Positions 34,953 to 43,982 of a stretch of DNA of 61,447 bases are shown one piece after another. The DNA is from JAZMZS01 sp045120955. GTDB lineage: Bacteria; Bacillota; Clostridia; Oscillospirales; CAG-272. The stretch lies in NCBI GenBank assembly GCA_045120955.1, contig JBGVFH010000038.1, positions 1 to 61,447 of the forward strand. The letters run 5' to 3'. Each line of letters opens with the position of its first letter. The first letter of the stretch is position 1. The notes under the pieces are model-generated. The model was not told the DNA's origin. It did no database searches and saw only the letters and a program-made list of their open reading frames with translations. The translations under genes were made by a program, and so were the position numbers.

Positions 34953-35699
34953 ATGAAAAAATATACAGCTTCTACCCTAAAGGATAAAAAGAATAATACT
35001 GCTATAGAAAAAGATAAGCCTTTACGCTTATCTTTTTCTAAAATATTGAAGCTCACGGTAATTGTTTTTGTTATTGTCGGTGTGCTGACGGCACTCGGGC
35101 TGCTCTTTATAAACTTTGAGGTAAAGGGCGGCACTGAGGGGAAAATCGTCGAAAGTGTGGGTGACTCGGGCTATGACTGCATTATCATTCTCGGTGCCGG
35201 TGTGAGAGATGACGGCAGTATGAGCGATATGCTCCGTGACAGGATGGATACGGGGATAAGGCTGTACTTTGAGGGGGCGGCGGAGAAGATCATCGTGAGC
35301 GGAGATCACGGCACGGAAGGCTATGACGAAGTGAACACGATGAAGCAGTACGCCATAGAGTGCGGTGTTGAGAGCAGTGATATTTTCATGGATCATGCAG
35401 GATTCTCCACATACGAGAGCATCGTAAGGGCAAAGGAGATCTTTGAGGTGAAAAGCGCTGTTGTTGTCACGCAGAGGTATCATTTGTACAGGGCGCTGTA
35501 TATTGCTCAGTATTGCGGGCTTGATGCGGTCGGTGTCTCGGCAGATATGCACACATATGCGGGGCAGGGGTACAGAGACGCAAGGGAGATGCTTGCGAGG
35601 TGTAATGATTTTATAAAGAAGTTCACAAGACCGTCTCCGACATATCTCGGTGAGGTGATCTCGATCACCTCGGACGGGGATATTACAAACGACAGGTAA
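34953..35699 (+). CDS. SanA/YdcF-like (DUF218) membrane protein
   Basis: This 248-aa protein has one membrane helix (about residues 33-55) and a DUF218 domain: YDCIIILGAGVRDDGSMSDM, AAEKIIVSGDHG, MDHAGFSTYESI and VVVTQRYHLYRALYIA. Family members (SanA, ElyC, YdcF) act in envelope processes or nucleotide binding. Codons 20-30 contain a perfect 14-bp inverted repeat (35008-35041). It is followed by a strong terminator. Confidence 0.88.
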   Translation: MKKYTASTLKDKKNNTAIEKDKPLRLSFSKILKLTVIVFVIVGVLTALGLLFINFEVKGGTEGKIVESVGDSGYDCIIILGAGVRDDGSMSDMLRDRMDTGIRLYFEGAAEKIIVSGDHGTEGYDEVNTMKQYAIECGVESSDIFMDHAGFSTYESIVRAKEIFEVKSAVVVTQRYHLYRALYIAQYCGLDAVGVSADMHTYAGQGYRDAREMLARCNDFIKKFTRPSPTYLGEVISITSDGDITNDR

Positions 35700-35720
35700 A
35701 GGTCGCAAAAATGAATATAA

Positions 35721-35770
35721 AAAAGGGATGTCTCAAATCCAAATAAATTCGGATTTGAGACATCCCTTTT
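35721..35770. terminator. Bidirectional terminator between convergent genes
   Basis: The 20-nt arms at 35721-35740 and 35751-35770 pair perfectly around a 10-nt loop, with A-rich and T-rich ends. Confidence 0.9.
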
Positions 35771-35878
35771 TTGCGGCATAGAAATTTCACACATTCCCAC
35801 TCGCCGTCATGCACAGCTTCTGTAACAGAAAAACTACGGTAGGCGAGAGGATGGCGGCGGGCACTGCCCGCTTTTTAT
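35766..35878 (+). repeat. Dispersed structured element, copy C (divergent)
   Basis: The most divergent copy. Its outer stem is CTCGCC/GGCGAG in place of CCCGCC/GGCGGG, a compensatory C-G to T-A change. Its inner region is replaced by a different hairpin (TTCTG/CAGAA). The GAGGATGG box, GC hairpin (GCGGGC-ACT-GCCCGC) and T-run are kept. Confidence 0.75.
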
Positions 35879-37296
35879 TTTGTAATTACTGTTACGGTAC
35901 TGAGCTTATCCAAAAGTATGTTATAAGCTTGTGTTTGCTCGCTGTCCTGAATTTTTACAGATGCAACCTTTCCGTCGTTTCCTATAGTGAAGGTTTCACC
36001 TGTGGTGCACTTATAAAGGTATGACACATCTTTTGCGTCTGCTGTTTTTTCGTCATTTACGTTATATATTTCTCCCTTTGACGAGAAAAACAGGTAATCC
36101 GTCACATCCAATGATACTGCAAAAACGGCATCTTCCTTATATCCCATGAAGTCTCTCCAGACTTTTTCATTTTTGCTTACGTAATACGCACGTCCGTCAT
36201 TGAGAACGAAAAAGTCACTCATAGCATGAACTTCGGTCAGGTTCTTTGTAGCGATATACTCATAGTCATATGTATTGCCGAAGGTCTTGCCGCTTGCAGT
36301 CGTGCCGTACGGTCCCCAGCCCTGTGGATAATACAGGTCTGTTACTTTGGCAGTCTCTCCTGCAAGACTTCCTACTGCTGCGTTTGACAATGCACCTTTG
36401 CTGTAATAGTCAACAGTCCCGTCCGCATGCAATACGGCGCATGAGAGAAGCTCTCCCTCATAACCGTCAACACATCTGACCGCTTTTGTTTGTGCTTTTA
36501 CAGCTTTTACAAAATCTGCTACGTTATCCTTATAGTCGATGGACAAGCAATGATAGCATACACCACTGTCCTTTGTGCATTCTTCCATGCCTATCTTGTC
36601 AAGCTGATCGGGGTCATAAAAAACATTGAATGTTCCGTCACTTTTCAGGCACAGACACAGCGTATTGTAGTACGCACTCATTTTATTGAAGGATATTACT
36701 CCTGTCAATGCAGGGTCGGGGGTAAATGTTCTTGCAACTGTTTTGCCGCCTTCGTTTGCCGCATAGATAAAGCGGGGTGTGCCGTTTTCGTCCGAGTATA
36801 AAATGCCGTTGCTGTCAACTATATCGGAATCCGTGAAATTTTCGAACACATATGCGCTTACCGTAATTACGGGGGTGGCGTATGCTTTTGCTCTCAGCTC
36901 TGCCGCCTTTTCCGAGCTGTCCGAATATCCCTCTACCGCAAGGCGGGAAAAGAGTCCGTATGCATACTGGAAATTGTTATTGTTTGCCGCCGCAACTGCG
37001 CTGTCATACAGAGACTTCATATCTGTCTCGGACAGCTGCATATCCTTTGCGATAACAAGACCGCTGTCTTTGTCTATCGTTCCTATTTCGAGCGGAGTAA
37101 CATCACTTTTTCCTTCGTCAGTCGTTGTAATATCGGCGGTATCTGTTGTATTGTTCGCGGCTGTTGATGTATCTGTTGCCGTATCGACAGCATTTTGCGT
37201 TTCTGTCGAGTTGCTCTCCTGAACTTGACAAGAGGTAAAGCAAAGTGTTGCAACAAGAGCTGCGGTCGTCAGTGACATTATTAACCTTTTATTCAT
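35875..37296 (-). CDS. Lipoprotein paralogous to 3881-5290
   Basis: This 473-aa protein has a signal peptide with lipobox FTSC (Cys23), a Thr/Asp/Ala-rich linker, the helical repeat segment NNFQYAYGLFSRLAVEGYSD and a beta-rich C-terminal region, the same order as the lipoprotein at 3881-5290. Shared features include YAYGL.RLA.EGYSDS and the GTP.(Y/F)IYA segment, so the two are clear paralogues. AGGAGG precedes the start. Function unknown; probably extracellular and membrane-anchored. Confidence 0.8.
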   Translation of the reverse strand: MNKRLIMSLTTAALVATLCFTSCQVQESNSTETQNAVDTATDTSTAANNTTDTADITTTDEGKSDVTPLEIGTIDKDSGLVIAKDMQLSETDMKSLYDSAVAAANNNNFQYAYGLFSRLAVEGYSDSSEKAAELRAKAYATPVITVSAYVFENFTDSDIVDSNGILYSDENGTPRFIYAANEGGKTVARTFTPDPALTGVISFNKMSAYYNTLCLCLKSDGTFNVFYDPDQLDKIGMEECTKDSGVCYHCLSIDYKDNVADFVKAVKAQTKAVRCVDGYEGELLSCAVLHADGTVDYYSKGALSNAAVGSLAGETAKVTDLYYPQGWGPYGTTASGKTFGNTYDYEYIATKNLTEVHAMSDFFVLNDGRAYYVSKNEKVWRDFMGYKEDAVFAVSLDVTDYLFFSSKGEIYNVNDEKTADAKDVSYLYKCTTGETFTIGNDGKVASVKIQDSEQTQAYNILLDKLSTVTVITK

Positions 37297-37773
37297 ATAG
37301 AACCTCCTGTTTTTAAAATCAATTACTGTTATTATTGCTTACTTTTGGCTATTGTGTCGATAAAAAACATTGGACCCCCCTTTTCGATACAAATTACCAA
37401 ATAATAATACAACCGTATTCACACCGAAAAAGCTGTATGCACATAGGAGATTGGGCTATACTTATTAATTTAGTATTAAAATTATAACATATTCAAAAGC
37501 GGCTTTCGATGAACAATTATGTTGCACAGTTAATGATTGTGTTGCTTTGGGGCAATTTATACAAAGCGTACAAGCGCCGTGCACGGTCAAATAACCATTG
37601 AAAAGGAAGGGCGGCAGGGCATACGAGAGTGTTTTTGACGGGGGTGTGCTTTTGACAAGTATTTGTATGAAAATCGGCATAGAGACTCTCAAAAAAAATT
37701 TTTTGGTATGTACGATTATCGGCGTTTTTTTCTGATAGTATTTAAAGGCAGGTGAGAGAAGGAGGTCAAAAAC
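37297..37773. other. Intergenic region before the particle gene block
   Basis: About 480 bp without a convincing gene. It must hold the divergent promoters of the lipoprotein gene and of the phage-particle block. TTGACA occurs at about 37652 but has no good -10 box at 16-18 bp, so the start site of the block could not be placed. No att-like repeat or tRNA gene was seen. Confidence 0.5.
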
Positions 37774-38118
37774 ATGAGTGAAGAGAATAAAAACGACGGC
37801 AAAAAAATTCAGAGCGAGCCGAAAAAGCACTCTCTTGACGAGGAGACGAGGCTGCGCGGGATATGGAGCAAGGCGATGGCCTTGCGTGGGCTGAAAAAGG
37901 TGATGAATGTATCGCTTGAAGCTGCAAAGATACCCACACTTGATGAAAACGGCGAGGTCGTGGAGGTGAAGTTTAATCCGAGTGCCGCAAATGCGGCTAC
38001 AAAAGCTATTGAGACCGCCAACAAAATGCTCGGATACAATCTTCCCGATGACGACTCTGACGAATGTGACACAGAGATAACCGTGATATTCGAGAATGCA
38101 GAGGAATACTCGCTGTGA
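37774..38118 (+). CDS. Small terminase-like protein lacking a visible DNA-binding domain
   Basis: This 114-aa protein precedes the large terminase and overlaps it by 4 nt (GTGA). The C-terminal FNPSAANAATKAIETANKMLGYN segment resembles the oligomerisation part of small terminases. The usual N-terminal helix-turn-helix is not visible; instead residues 1-25 are charged and low in complexity. Strong ribosome site GGAGG. The identity rests on position and this segment. In Rhodobacter GTA the small terminase also lacks specific DNA binding. Confidence 0.6.
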   Translation: MSEENKNDGKKIQSEPKKHSLDEETRLRGIWSKAMALRGLKKVMNVSLEAAKIPTLDENGEVVEVKFNPSAANAATKAIETANKMLGYNLPDDDSDECDTEITVIFENAEEYSL

Positions 38119-39455
38119 GACTCGTTCTCTCTCCTCCTCATGAAAAGCAGAAAGAGTTTTTACTCGCTCGCACACGCTTTGTGGCTTACGGCGGTGCGAG
38201 AGGCGGCGGCAAAAGCCATGCCGTGCGCCTGAAGGCTACACTTCTTTGTCTGAGGTACAGCGGGATAAGAGTATTGATACTCCGCCGCTCTTATCCCGAG
38301 CTGTACGAAAACCATATAAAGATAATGTCGGCAGAGCTGAAGGGGGCGGCGGTATACAAAGATGCCGATAAAAGCCTGAACTTTCCTAACGGCAGCAGGA
38401 TAAAGTTCGGATACTGTGCCTGTGATTCGGACCTATTGCAGTATCAGGGTGTTGAATATGACGTTATCTTTATGGACGAGGCGACGCATTTTACGGAATT
38501 TCAGTTTGACGTTATCAAGTCATGCATGAGAGGCGCAAACAGCTTTCCTAAGCGTTTTTATCTCACCTGCAACCCCGGGGGCGTCGGACACGCATGGGTA
38601 AAGAGGCTGTTTGTTGACCGTGACTACAGAGAAGGGGAAAAACCGCAGGATTACACCTTTATAAAAAGTACGGTATACGACAACAAGCCCTTGCTTGAAA
38701 ACGACAGCGAATATGTAAACACCCTCAAAAATCTTCCGTCAGAGCTAAGGCGCGCATGGCTGGACGGAGACTGGGATATTTTTGCCGGACAGTATTTTTC
38801 GGAGTTTTCAAGAGAAATACATTTGTGCGATGCGAAAGAAATTCCGCATTGGTGGAAAAAATACCGTGCGTTTGACTACGGGCTCGATATGCTTGCGTGC
38901 TTGTGGGCGGCGGTTGATGAGTCGGGCGATATCTGGATATACAGAGAGTATTGTGAGAGCGGTCTTATCGTCAGCGAGGCGGCAAAGAGGATAATTGCGC
39001 TTTCATATGACGAAAAGATAGTGACGACCGTCGCTCCGCCTGATATGTACAACAGGCAAAAGGACAGCGGGAAAAGCATGGCGGAGCTTTTTGAGCAGGA
39101 GGGAGTGAAGCTGACACGGGCGGACAACTCGAGAATACAAGGCTGGATGAACCTAAAGGAATGGCTAAAGCCCATAAAGGGAGAGGGGGGCAAGTACAGC
39201 TCGAGGCTGCATATCTTTTCGTCCTGCAAGGAGCTGACGAGGTGTCTTCCGCTGCTCGTACATGACAAGGATGCAAGCATGGACTGCTCGACCGAGCCGC
39301 ATGAGATAACGCACATATGCGATGCTCTGCGCTATCTTTGTATGCACCGTACCGGTGAGTCGAAAAAGAAGCAGGAAAAAAGCTACACTCAAAAGTGCAG
39401 GGAAAGGGCTATTAGAAAATGCAGGCATGGTGCGGGCGGAGGCTATTTTACCTGA
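38115..39455 (+). CDS. Large terminase subunit (packaging ATPase and nuclease)
   Basis: This 446-aa protein cuts and pumps DNA into the procapsid. Walker A GGARGGGKS (residues 26-34) and Walker B VIFMDEATHF (~120) are intact, with the coupling motif TCNPGG. The RNase-H-like nuclease has acidic residues in FDYGLDML, APPDMYNRQ and THICDALRYL. It starts with GTG overlapping the previous stop. All motifs needed for activity are present. Confidence 0.93.
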   Translation: MRLVLSPPHEKQKEFLLARTRFVAYGGARGGGKSHAVRLKATLLCLRYSGIRVLILRRSYPELYENHIKIMSAELKGAAVYKDADKSLNFPNGSRIKFGYCACDSDLLQYQGVEYDVIFMDEATHFTEFQFDVIKSCMRGANSFPKRFYLTCNPGGVGHAWVKRLFVDRDYREGEKPQDYTFIKSTVYDNKPLLENDSEYVNTLKNLPSELRRAWLDGDWDIFAGQYFSEFSREIHLCDAKEIPHWWKKYRAFDYGLDMLACLWAAVDESGDIWIYREYCESGLIVSEAAKRIIALSYDEKIVTTVAPPDMYNRQKDSGKSMAELFEQEGVKLTRADNSRIQGWMNLKEWLKPIKGEGGKYSSRLHIFSSCKELTRCLPLLVHDKDASMDCSTEPHEITHICDALRYLCMHRTGESKKKQEKSYTQKCRERAIRKCRHGAGGGYFT

Positions 39456-39517
39456 TGCTTTGCGCAAGATGAGAGCGGCTGCTATGATAAGGTTTTTAAT
39501 ATATACACGGAGGCAAT

Positions 39518-39733
39518 ATGAAAAAAATATATAAGGTCAAGCACATATGCTCGGTGCCCGGATGTGCTTGTGTTGACTGTCTGTCGCTGAGCCGAGGCTC
39601 AAACGGGTCGGTGTGTCTGTGCAAAAAATGCATAGCGGATCTTTATCATGCTATGACAGGCGAGTCAAAGCAGAAAAAGAAAAGCACTAAAAAAGCAGAC
39701 GAGACAACGACGAAAGTAAGGGGTGAGGGATGA
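39518..39733 (+). CDS. Small cysteine-rich protein (possible zinc finger)
   Basis: This 71-aa protein has seven Cys in residues 11-38 (CSVPGCACVDC and CLCKKC), suggesting a zinc-binding knuckle, then a lysine/threonine-rich tail. GGAGG precedes the ATG. It overlaps the next gene by 4 nt. No family is recognised; small zinc proteins of this kind occur beside terminases in Clostridia phages. Confidence 0.6.
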   Translation: MKKIYKVKHICSVPGCACVDCLSLSRGSNGSVCLCKKCIADLYHAMTGESKQKKKSTKKADETTTKVRGEG

Positions 39734-39948
39734 TGCACTTTACAGTTATGGCTGCGGTATACGCTGTGCTGATACTTTTGCTCGAGCTTTTTCACAGGGC
39801 AGAAAGAAAGGATATGTACGACAGGCTGATGTGCCGGGACGCAAGCGAATACAAAAAGCTGCACGAAAACAAAAAATCCGCCGCAAAGCCGCCTTACGTT
39901 GTCACGGCACAGCGATGGAGAGACAGAGAGGCGGGTGGTAAAGGATGA
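39730..39948 (+). CDS. Small single-helix membrane protein
   Basis: This 72-aa protein has one hydrophobic helix (residues ~3-20, FTVMAAVYAVLILLLELF) and a charged tail. It overlaps both neighbours by 4 nt. Function unknown; it lies between terminase and portal, where such small genes are usually not structural. Confidence 0.6.
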   Translation: MMHFTVMAAVYAVLILLLELFHRAERKDMYDRLMCRDASEYKKLHENKKSAAKPPYVVTAQRWRDREAGGKG

Positions 39949-41939
39949 GCTTTATTTCCGAGATGCTCGACCGTATGAATACTGAGAAAAACAGCAAAAA
40001 GGCAAACGGCGTGACGGCACTTGACCGTGACAGAGAGGGGCGCAGTATTTACAGCGAGGATGTAATAGCATTTATATCGGCGGAGCTTGAGAAAAGAAGG
40101 GAGCAGAGACGCAGATGTGAGCTTCAATGGAGGCTCAATGCAAACTTTTTGCTCGGACATCAGAACTGCGACATAAATCCATACCGCTCGGAGGTGGAGG
40201 ACAGGGATATTCAGTATGAATACATGGAAAGAGCCTGCTACAACAGAATATCTCCGATAATCGACACCAGACTCGCAAATCTTGACGTAATGCATTTTGA
40301 CATGACGGTTACCCCTGCCACAAACGAGATAGACGACTACGAGAAGGCTTGTATCTCAACAAAAATTCTCTCGTATCTTAAAAACACGACCGATTTTGAC
40401 ACTATAAGGCGTATGCTTGTCAGCTGGAGTGAGCTGTGCGGAACTGCGTTTATCATGTCATGGTGGGACAGAGATGCAGGGGCTCTTGTTTGCGAATACG
40501 AGGAGACGGATGAGGAGGGAAATACGAGTGTACGGCAGATCCACGAAGGGGATGTTAAGTATGGGCTGTTGACTCCTTACGAGGTATATCCCGAAAGCAT
40601 ATACAAGCAGACCGTTGCCGATCAAGCATCCGTCATTGTGGAGCAGGTCATGACAAGCGACCGTGTGTATGAGCTTTACGGTGTCAAGATCCCCGGCGGG
40701 GATGTTGAAACATACGCTCTTGCTCACACCGAGGGTGCGGGGGGCTTTGGTTATCCGAACACGGATATGAGCTTTTGCCCTCGGATCGCCGAGGACAGCG
40801 TGAAGGTCGTTACATACTTTGAAAATCCGACAAGAACTTACCCCGAGGGCAGACTCATTATCTGTGCGTCTGACAAGGTGCTTTTCTACGGGGCAATGCC
40901 ATATGATGAGATACCTATAGTTGCGCTCAAATGCAAGGATATTCCCGGACAGTTCTTTGGCAGAAGCATAATCGAGGAGCTGATACCTCTACAGCGTGCG
41001 TATAACGGCTGTAAAAACAAGATACACGATTACATAAGGACGCTTGCATCAAATCCCCTGCTCGTTCCTCAGGGCAGCATTGACGATATTGATGCACTTG
41101 TGGAATGCGGAACTGCCCCCGGAACGGTCATTGAATATGATGCGGACAGAGGAAAGCCCTCACCGCTCATTTTCCAGAGCATTTCAGGCGAGGTGCGCCA
41201 GGAATGCGACGACATCGTAAGAGAGATGGAATACGTAGCCGGAGTATCTCAGCTGATGGTAACAGGAGCAAATCCAACGGGTGTAGTCAGCGGTACCGCC
41301 ATTGATAAGCTTCAGAAAATAGACAGCACACGTCTTTCACTTACGGCTGACGGCATCCGTTCGGCAATAAAGGCGCTTGCATTACTGTGGTTGAAAATAT
41401 ACAAACGCCACGCAAAGACCTGCCGTGTGCTTTCTATTGCGGGGCAGAATGAAATGTCAAGCGTATTTACGTGGACAAGCGAGGATATCAATTCCTTTGA
41501 CGTTGTTTTTGACAGCGACAATGAGCTGAAAAACAGCGAGGAGAAACAGAGAAATAATTTCCTTACCGCTATGTCGATGGGGCTTTTCAATGATGACAAC
41601 GGAAAACTGCCGAGGGATTTCAGAGAAAGAGCCATTGAGCTGTTGCGGTTGGGCGCTTACGGCACTCTCATGTGTGAAAATGAGCTTCAGCTCAAGGGTG
41701 CAAGGAGAGAAAACGATATGCTCTGCGCAGGGCGGGTTCCCGAGCTTGATCTTTATGATGACGATGAGCTTCATATAGCGGAGCACAAGAGATTTGCTCT
41801 TCAAATGCGCTTTAAGCTTTTGCGAAAGAAGGACCCTGAGCTTGCTCGTGCTTTTGACGAGCACATCCGTGAGCACATAAAAAGGGCTGCTGAAGCGGCA
41901 AAAGAAAAGGCAGACTCAAACAAAAACAAAAAGGAGTAA
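39945..41939 (+). CDS. Portal protein, podovirus (P22-like) type
   Basis: This 664-aa protein forms the ring through which DNA enters and leaves the head. The length is close to P22-type portals and longer than most siphovirus portals. Portal features include RTLASNPLLVPQGSIDDIDAL, PGTVIEYDADRGKP and GANPTGVVSGTAIDKLQ, the last being the conserved loop helix, followed by a long helical C-terminus that ends in a lysine-rich tail. It begins 4 nt inside the previous gene. Confidence 0.85.
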   Translation: MSFISEMLDRMNTEKNSKKANGVTALDRDREGRSIYSEDVIAFISAELEKRREQRRRCELQWRLNANFLLGHQNCDINPYRSEVEDRDIQYEYMERACYNRISPIIDTRLANLDVMHFDMTVTPATNEIDDYEKACISTKILSYLKNTTDFDTIRRMLVSWSELCGTAFIMSWWDRDAGALVCEYEETDEEGNTSVRQIHEGDVKYGLLTPYEVYPESIYKQTVADQASVIVEQVMTSDRVYELYGVKIPGGDVETYALAHTEGAGGFGYPNTDMSFCPRIAEDSVKVVTYFENPTRTYPEGRLIICASDKVLFYGAMPYDEIPIVALKCKDIPGQFFGRSIIEELIPLQRAYNGCKNKIHDYIRTLASNPLLVPQGSIDDIDALVECGTAPGTVIEYDADRGKPSPLIFQSISGEVRQECDDIVREMEYVAGVSQLMVTGANPTGVVSGTAIDKLQKIDSTRLSLTADGIRSAIKALALLWLKIYKRHAKTCRVLSIAGQNEMSSVFTWTSEDINSFDVVFDSDNELKNSEEKQRNNFLTAMSMGLFNDDNGKLPRDFRERAIELLRLGAYGTLMCENELQLKGARRENDMLCAGRVPELDLYDDDELHIAEHKRFALQMRFKLLRKKDPELARAFDEHIREHIKRAAEAAKEKADSNKNKKE

Positions 41940-41942
41940 AAA

Positions 41943-42623
41943 ATGAAAGAAACAAACAAAAACAAAACGGTCAAGATCGAAGAGATACTTGACCAGATAA
42001 GATCCGAGGAGGCGGCAAAGGCGGCAATTTCGGCAGAGGGAGATGCGGTGCAGGACCCTGAGCTTTCACAGGTTCCCACAGAGACGCAGTTGTCCGAGAT
42101 GAGCGCCGAAGAGCGCAGAGACGTGTACCGTCGGCTGCTCGCTTCGATCGACGAGAAGGTAAATGAGAAGGTCAAGGCTCTGAGCGATGAGTACCGCAGA
42201 GGCATTGCAAATGTAAAGGACACTACGGTCAAGCAGGCTTTTTCAAATTCGGAAAAGTTCGGGGGATTTGGTGAGAACATCGCAGCAATAGACGGGATAA
42301 TTGAAAAGGTACCAGTCCTCTCGATTCTGCCGGCAAATGAAAAGTACACTCTTGCCTACCTTATAAACGAGGGACTGAAGGCAAGAAACAACAAGATGGG
42401 AATGTCGGCTGAAGCTATCGTCAGTCTCGTAAACTCCCGTCCCGATGTTATGCGCTTGCTCGACGCTCAGAGAGCAAAGGAGCTTTCGCAATCATACGGC
42501 ACGACACCTGCGTTTGCCGCTTCAAGCGGTGCGGCAAGTATGCCCGCAAACATAAAAAGCACGCCTCGCAATCTTGACGAGGCAAGCCGTGAAGCTTATT
42601 CAAGCTTTGGAATCAAACTTTAA
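41943..42623 (+). CDS. Scaffolding-like protein
   Basis: This 226-aa protein is acidic, strongly helical (residues ~10-100) and lies between portal and coat, where scaffolds are encoded. KNKKE-rich ribosome-site context GGAG precedes the ATG. No sequence family was recognised; assignment is by position and composition. Confidence 0.6.
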   Translation: MKETNKNKTVKIEEILDQIRSEEAAKAAISAEGDAVQDPELSQVPTETQLSEMSAEERRDVYRRLLASIDEKVNEKVKALSDEYRRGIANVKDTTVKQAFSNSEKFGGFGENIAAIDGIIEKVPVLSILPANEKYTLAYLINEGLKARNNKMGMSAEAIVSLVNSRPDVMRLLDAQRAKELSQSYGTTPAFAASSGAASMPANIKSTPRNLDEASREAYSSFGIKL

Positions 42624-42649
42624 TTAAACAGTAAAAAGGAGAAAAAAAT

Positions 42650-43888
42650 ATGTCACAGTTACTTACACAAATCGAAGGTATACTCAAGGATAAATACCAG
42701 CCTGCCATTGCCAATCAGATAAACATTGAGCCGTCACCTTTCCTTGAAAAAATAAAGAAGGTACCGCTTACAAACAACACTATTAAGTTTGCCGCTCCTT
42801 TCGGAATTAACGGAGGCTTCGGCTTTGGCGCTGAGGGAATAGCTACTCCCAAATCCGGCGCTCAGAAGTACGTTTCTTTCTCAGTTGATGCGGTGGATAT
42901 GTATGTTGATATCAAAATCTCAAACAAAACGGTAGAGCTTGCTTCTTCAAATGCAGGTGCTATGATAAACGCACTTGACGCAGAAATAAAGGGAAGCTAT
43001 GCTTCTGCAAAATGGAACGTCGGCCGTGCTCTTTTCGGTGACGGCTCGGGACTGTTGTGCTTTGCTACTTCACTTCCCACGGAGGCTGACAGCGGCAACG
43101 GCATCACTATCGATGTAAACGACACATCCAAGCTTATTGAGGGGCTTATCGTTGATGTTTATGCGTATGATTCAAGCATGGATCCTACTCTGCCCGATAC
43201 AAACAAGGGTGTGAGAATCCTTTACGTTGACCACGAAAACAACAAAATAGTTCTTGATGCAAGCTCGCTTTCTCTTGAGCTTTTCTCGGATGAGGGCGGT
43301 ATTACTTCATACGGCAGACTCACAGTACAGAACAGTAAGGACAGAGAACTCTGCGGTCTGGGTGCTATTTTTAACGATTATATTGACACAATATACGGCG
43401 TAAGCAAAAGCGAAAATGCATGGGTCAAGCCCATCGTTTATCAGTGTGACGGCACGGTTACCGATATTGACCTTTACAGCGGCGTCAAGAAGGCGAAGGA
43501 CTACAGAGGCGCAGATATTGATCTTATCATGATGGGTGACGATGCGTTCAGAAGCTATCAGGAATATATGCGTGCAAATAACGTGGTCGTTACCGACAAG
43601 CACAGATTTGTCGGCGGTGCTGTAGGCTATAAGGTGCTTGCGGGCAATCAGGAGGTAATCGTTGTAAACGAGAGATTTGTTCCCAAGGACGAAGCGTGGG
43701 GCGTTGATACAAGCGCATTTATGCTTCAGACAACTCCCTGGAACTTTATGTCTAAGGACGGCGGTATTTTCGTTGCTATGACAGACACCTCCGTTTACAG
43801 AGCTTTGCTTGCTTCTTACGGAAACCTTATTTGCACCAACCCCGGCGGATGCGTAAAGTTTACAGGTTGCACGGCAGACTCACAGTAA
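42650..43888 (+). CDS. Major coat protein (HK97 fold, P22-like)
   Basis: This 412-aa protein follows the scaffold gene and is translated from a strong GGAG site. Coat-like features include the N-terminal helix (LLTQIEGILKDKYQPAIANQ), ASSNAGAMINALDAEIKGSY and the C-terminal ALLASYGNLICTNPGGCVKF. No protease gene or cleaved prohead pro-domain is apparent, in line with P22-like assembly. The hairpin that follows separates it from the minor structural genes. Confidence 0.8.
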   Translation: MSQLLTQIEGILKDKYQPAIANQINIEPSPFLEKIKKVPLTNNTIKFAAPFGINGGFGFGAEGIATPKSGAQKYVSFSVDAVDMYVDIKISNKTVELASSNAGAMINALDAEIKGSYASAKWNVGRALFGDGSGLLCFATSLPTEADSGNGITIDVNDTSKLIEGLIVDVYAYDSSMDPTLPDTNKGVRILYVDHENNKIVLDASSLSLELFSDEGGITSYGRLTVQNSKDRELCGLGAIFNDYIDTIYGVSKSENAWVKPIVYQCDGTVTDIDLYSGVKKAKDYRGADIDLIMMGDDAFRSYQEYMRANNVVVTDKHRFVGGAVGYKVLAGNQEVIVVNERFVPKDEAWGVDTSAFMLQTTPWNFMSKDGGIFVAMTDTSVYRALLASYGNLICTNPGGCVKFTGCTADSQ

Positions 43889-43927
43889 AGAGAGCTGCTG
43901 ACAGATAGTTTTTGCGGCAGATGATAC

Positions 43928-43954
43928 GCAAAGCCGCATGCCCTGCGGCTTTGC
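43928..43954 (+). other. Hairpin after the coat gene
   Basis: The 11-nt arms at 43928-43938 and 43944-43954 pair perfectly around 5 nt. No T-run follows. Such hairpins commonly protect an abundant upstream message or lower downstream expression, which would suit the higher need for coat protein. Confidence 0.65.
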
Positions 43955-43982
43955 TCTGCGGCAAAAGAAAGGGGAGAATGTT

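Noticed and set aside
37465..38175. Long minus-strand reading frame (236 codons) upstream of and across the small terminase gene
   Set aside because: Antisense to a gene with a strong ribosome site; composition is low-complexity and Cys/Phe-rich, with no domain and no ribosome site.
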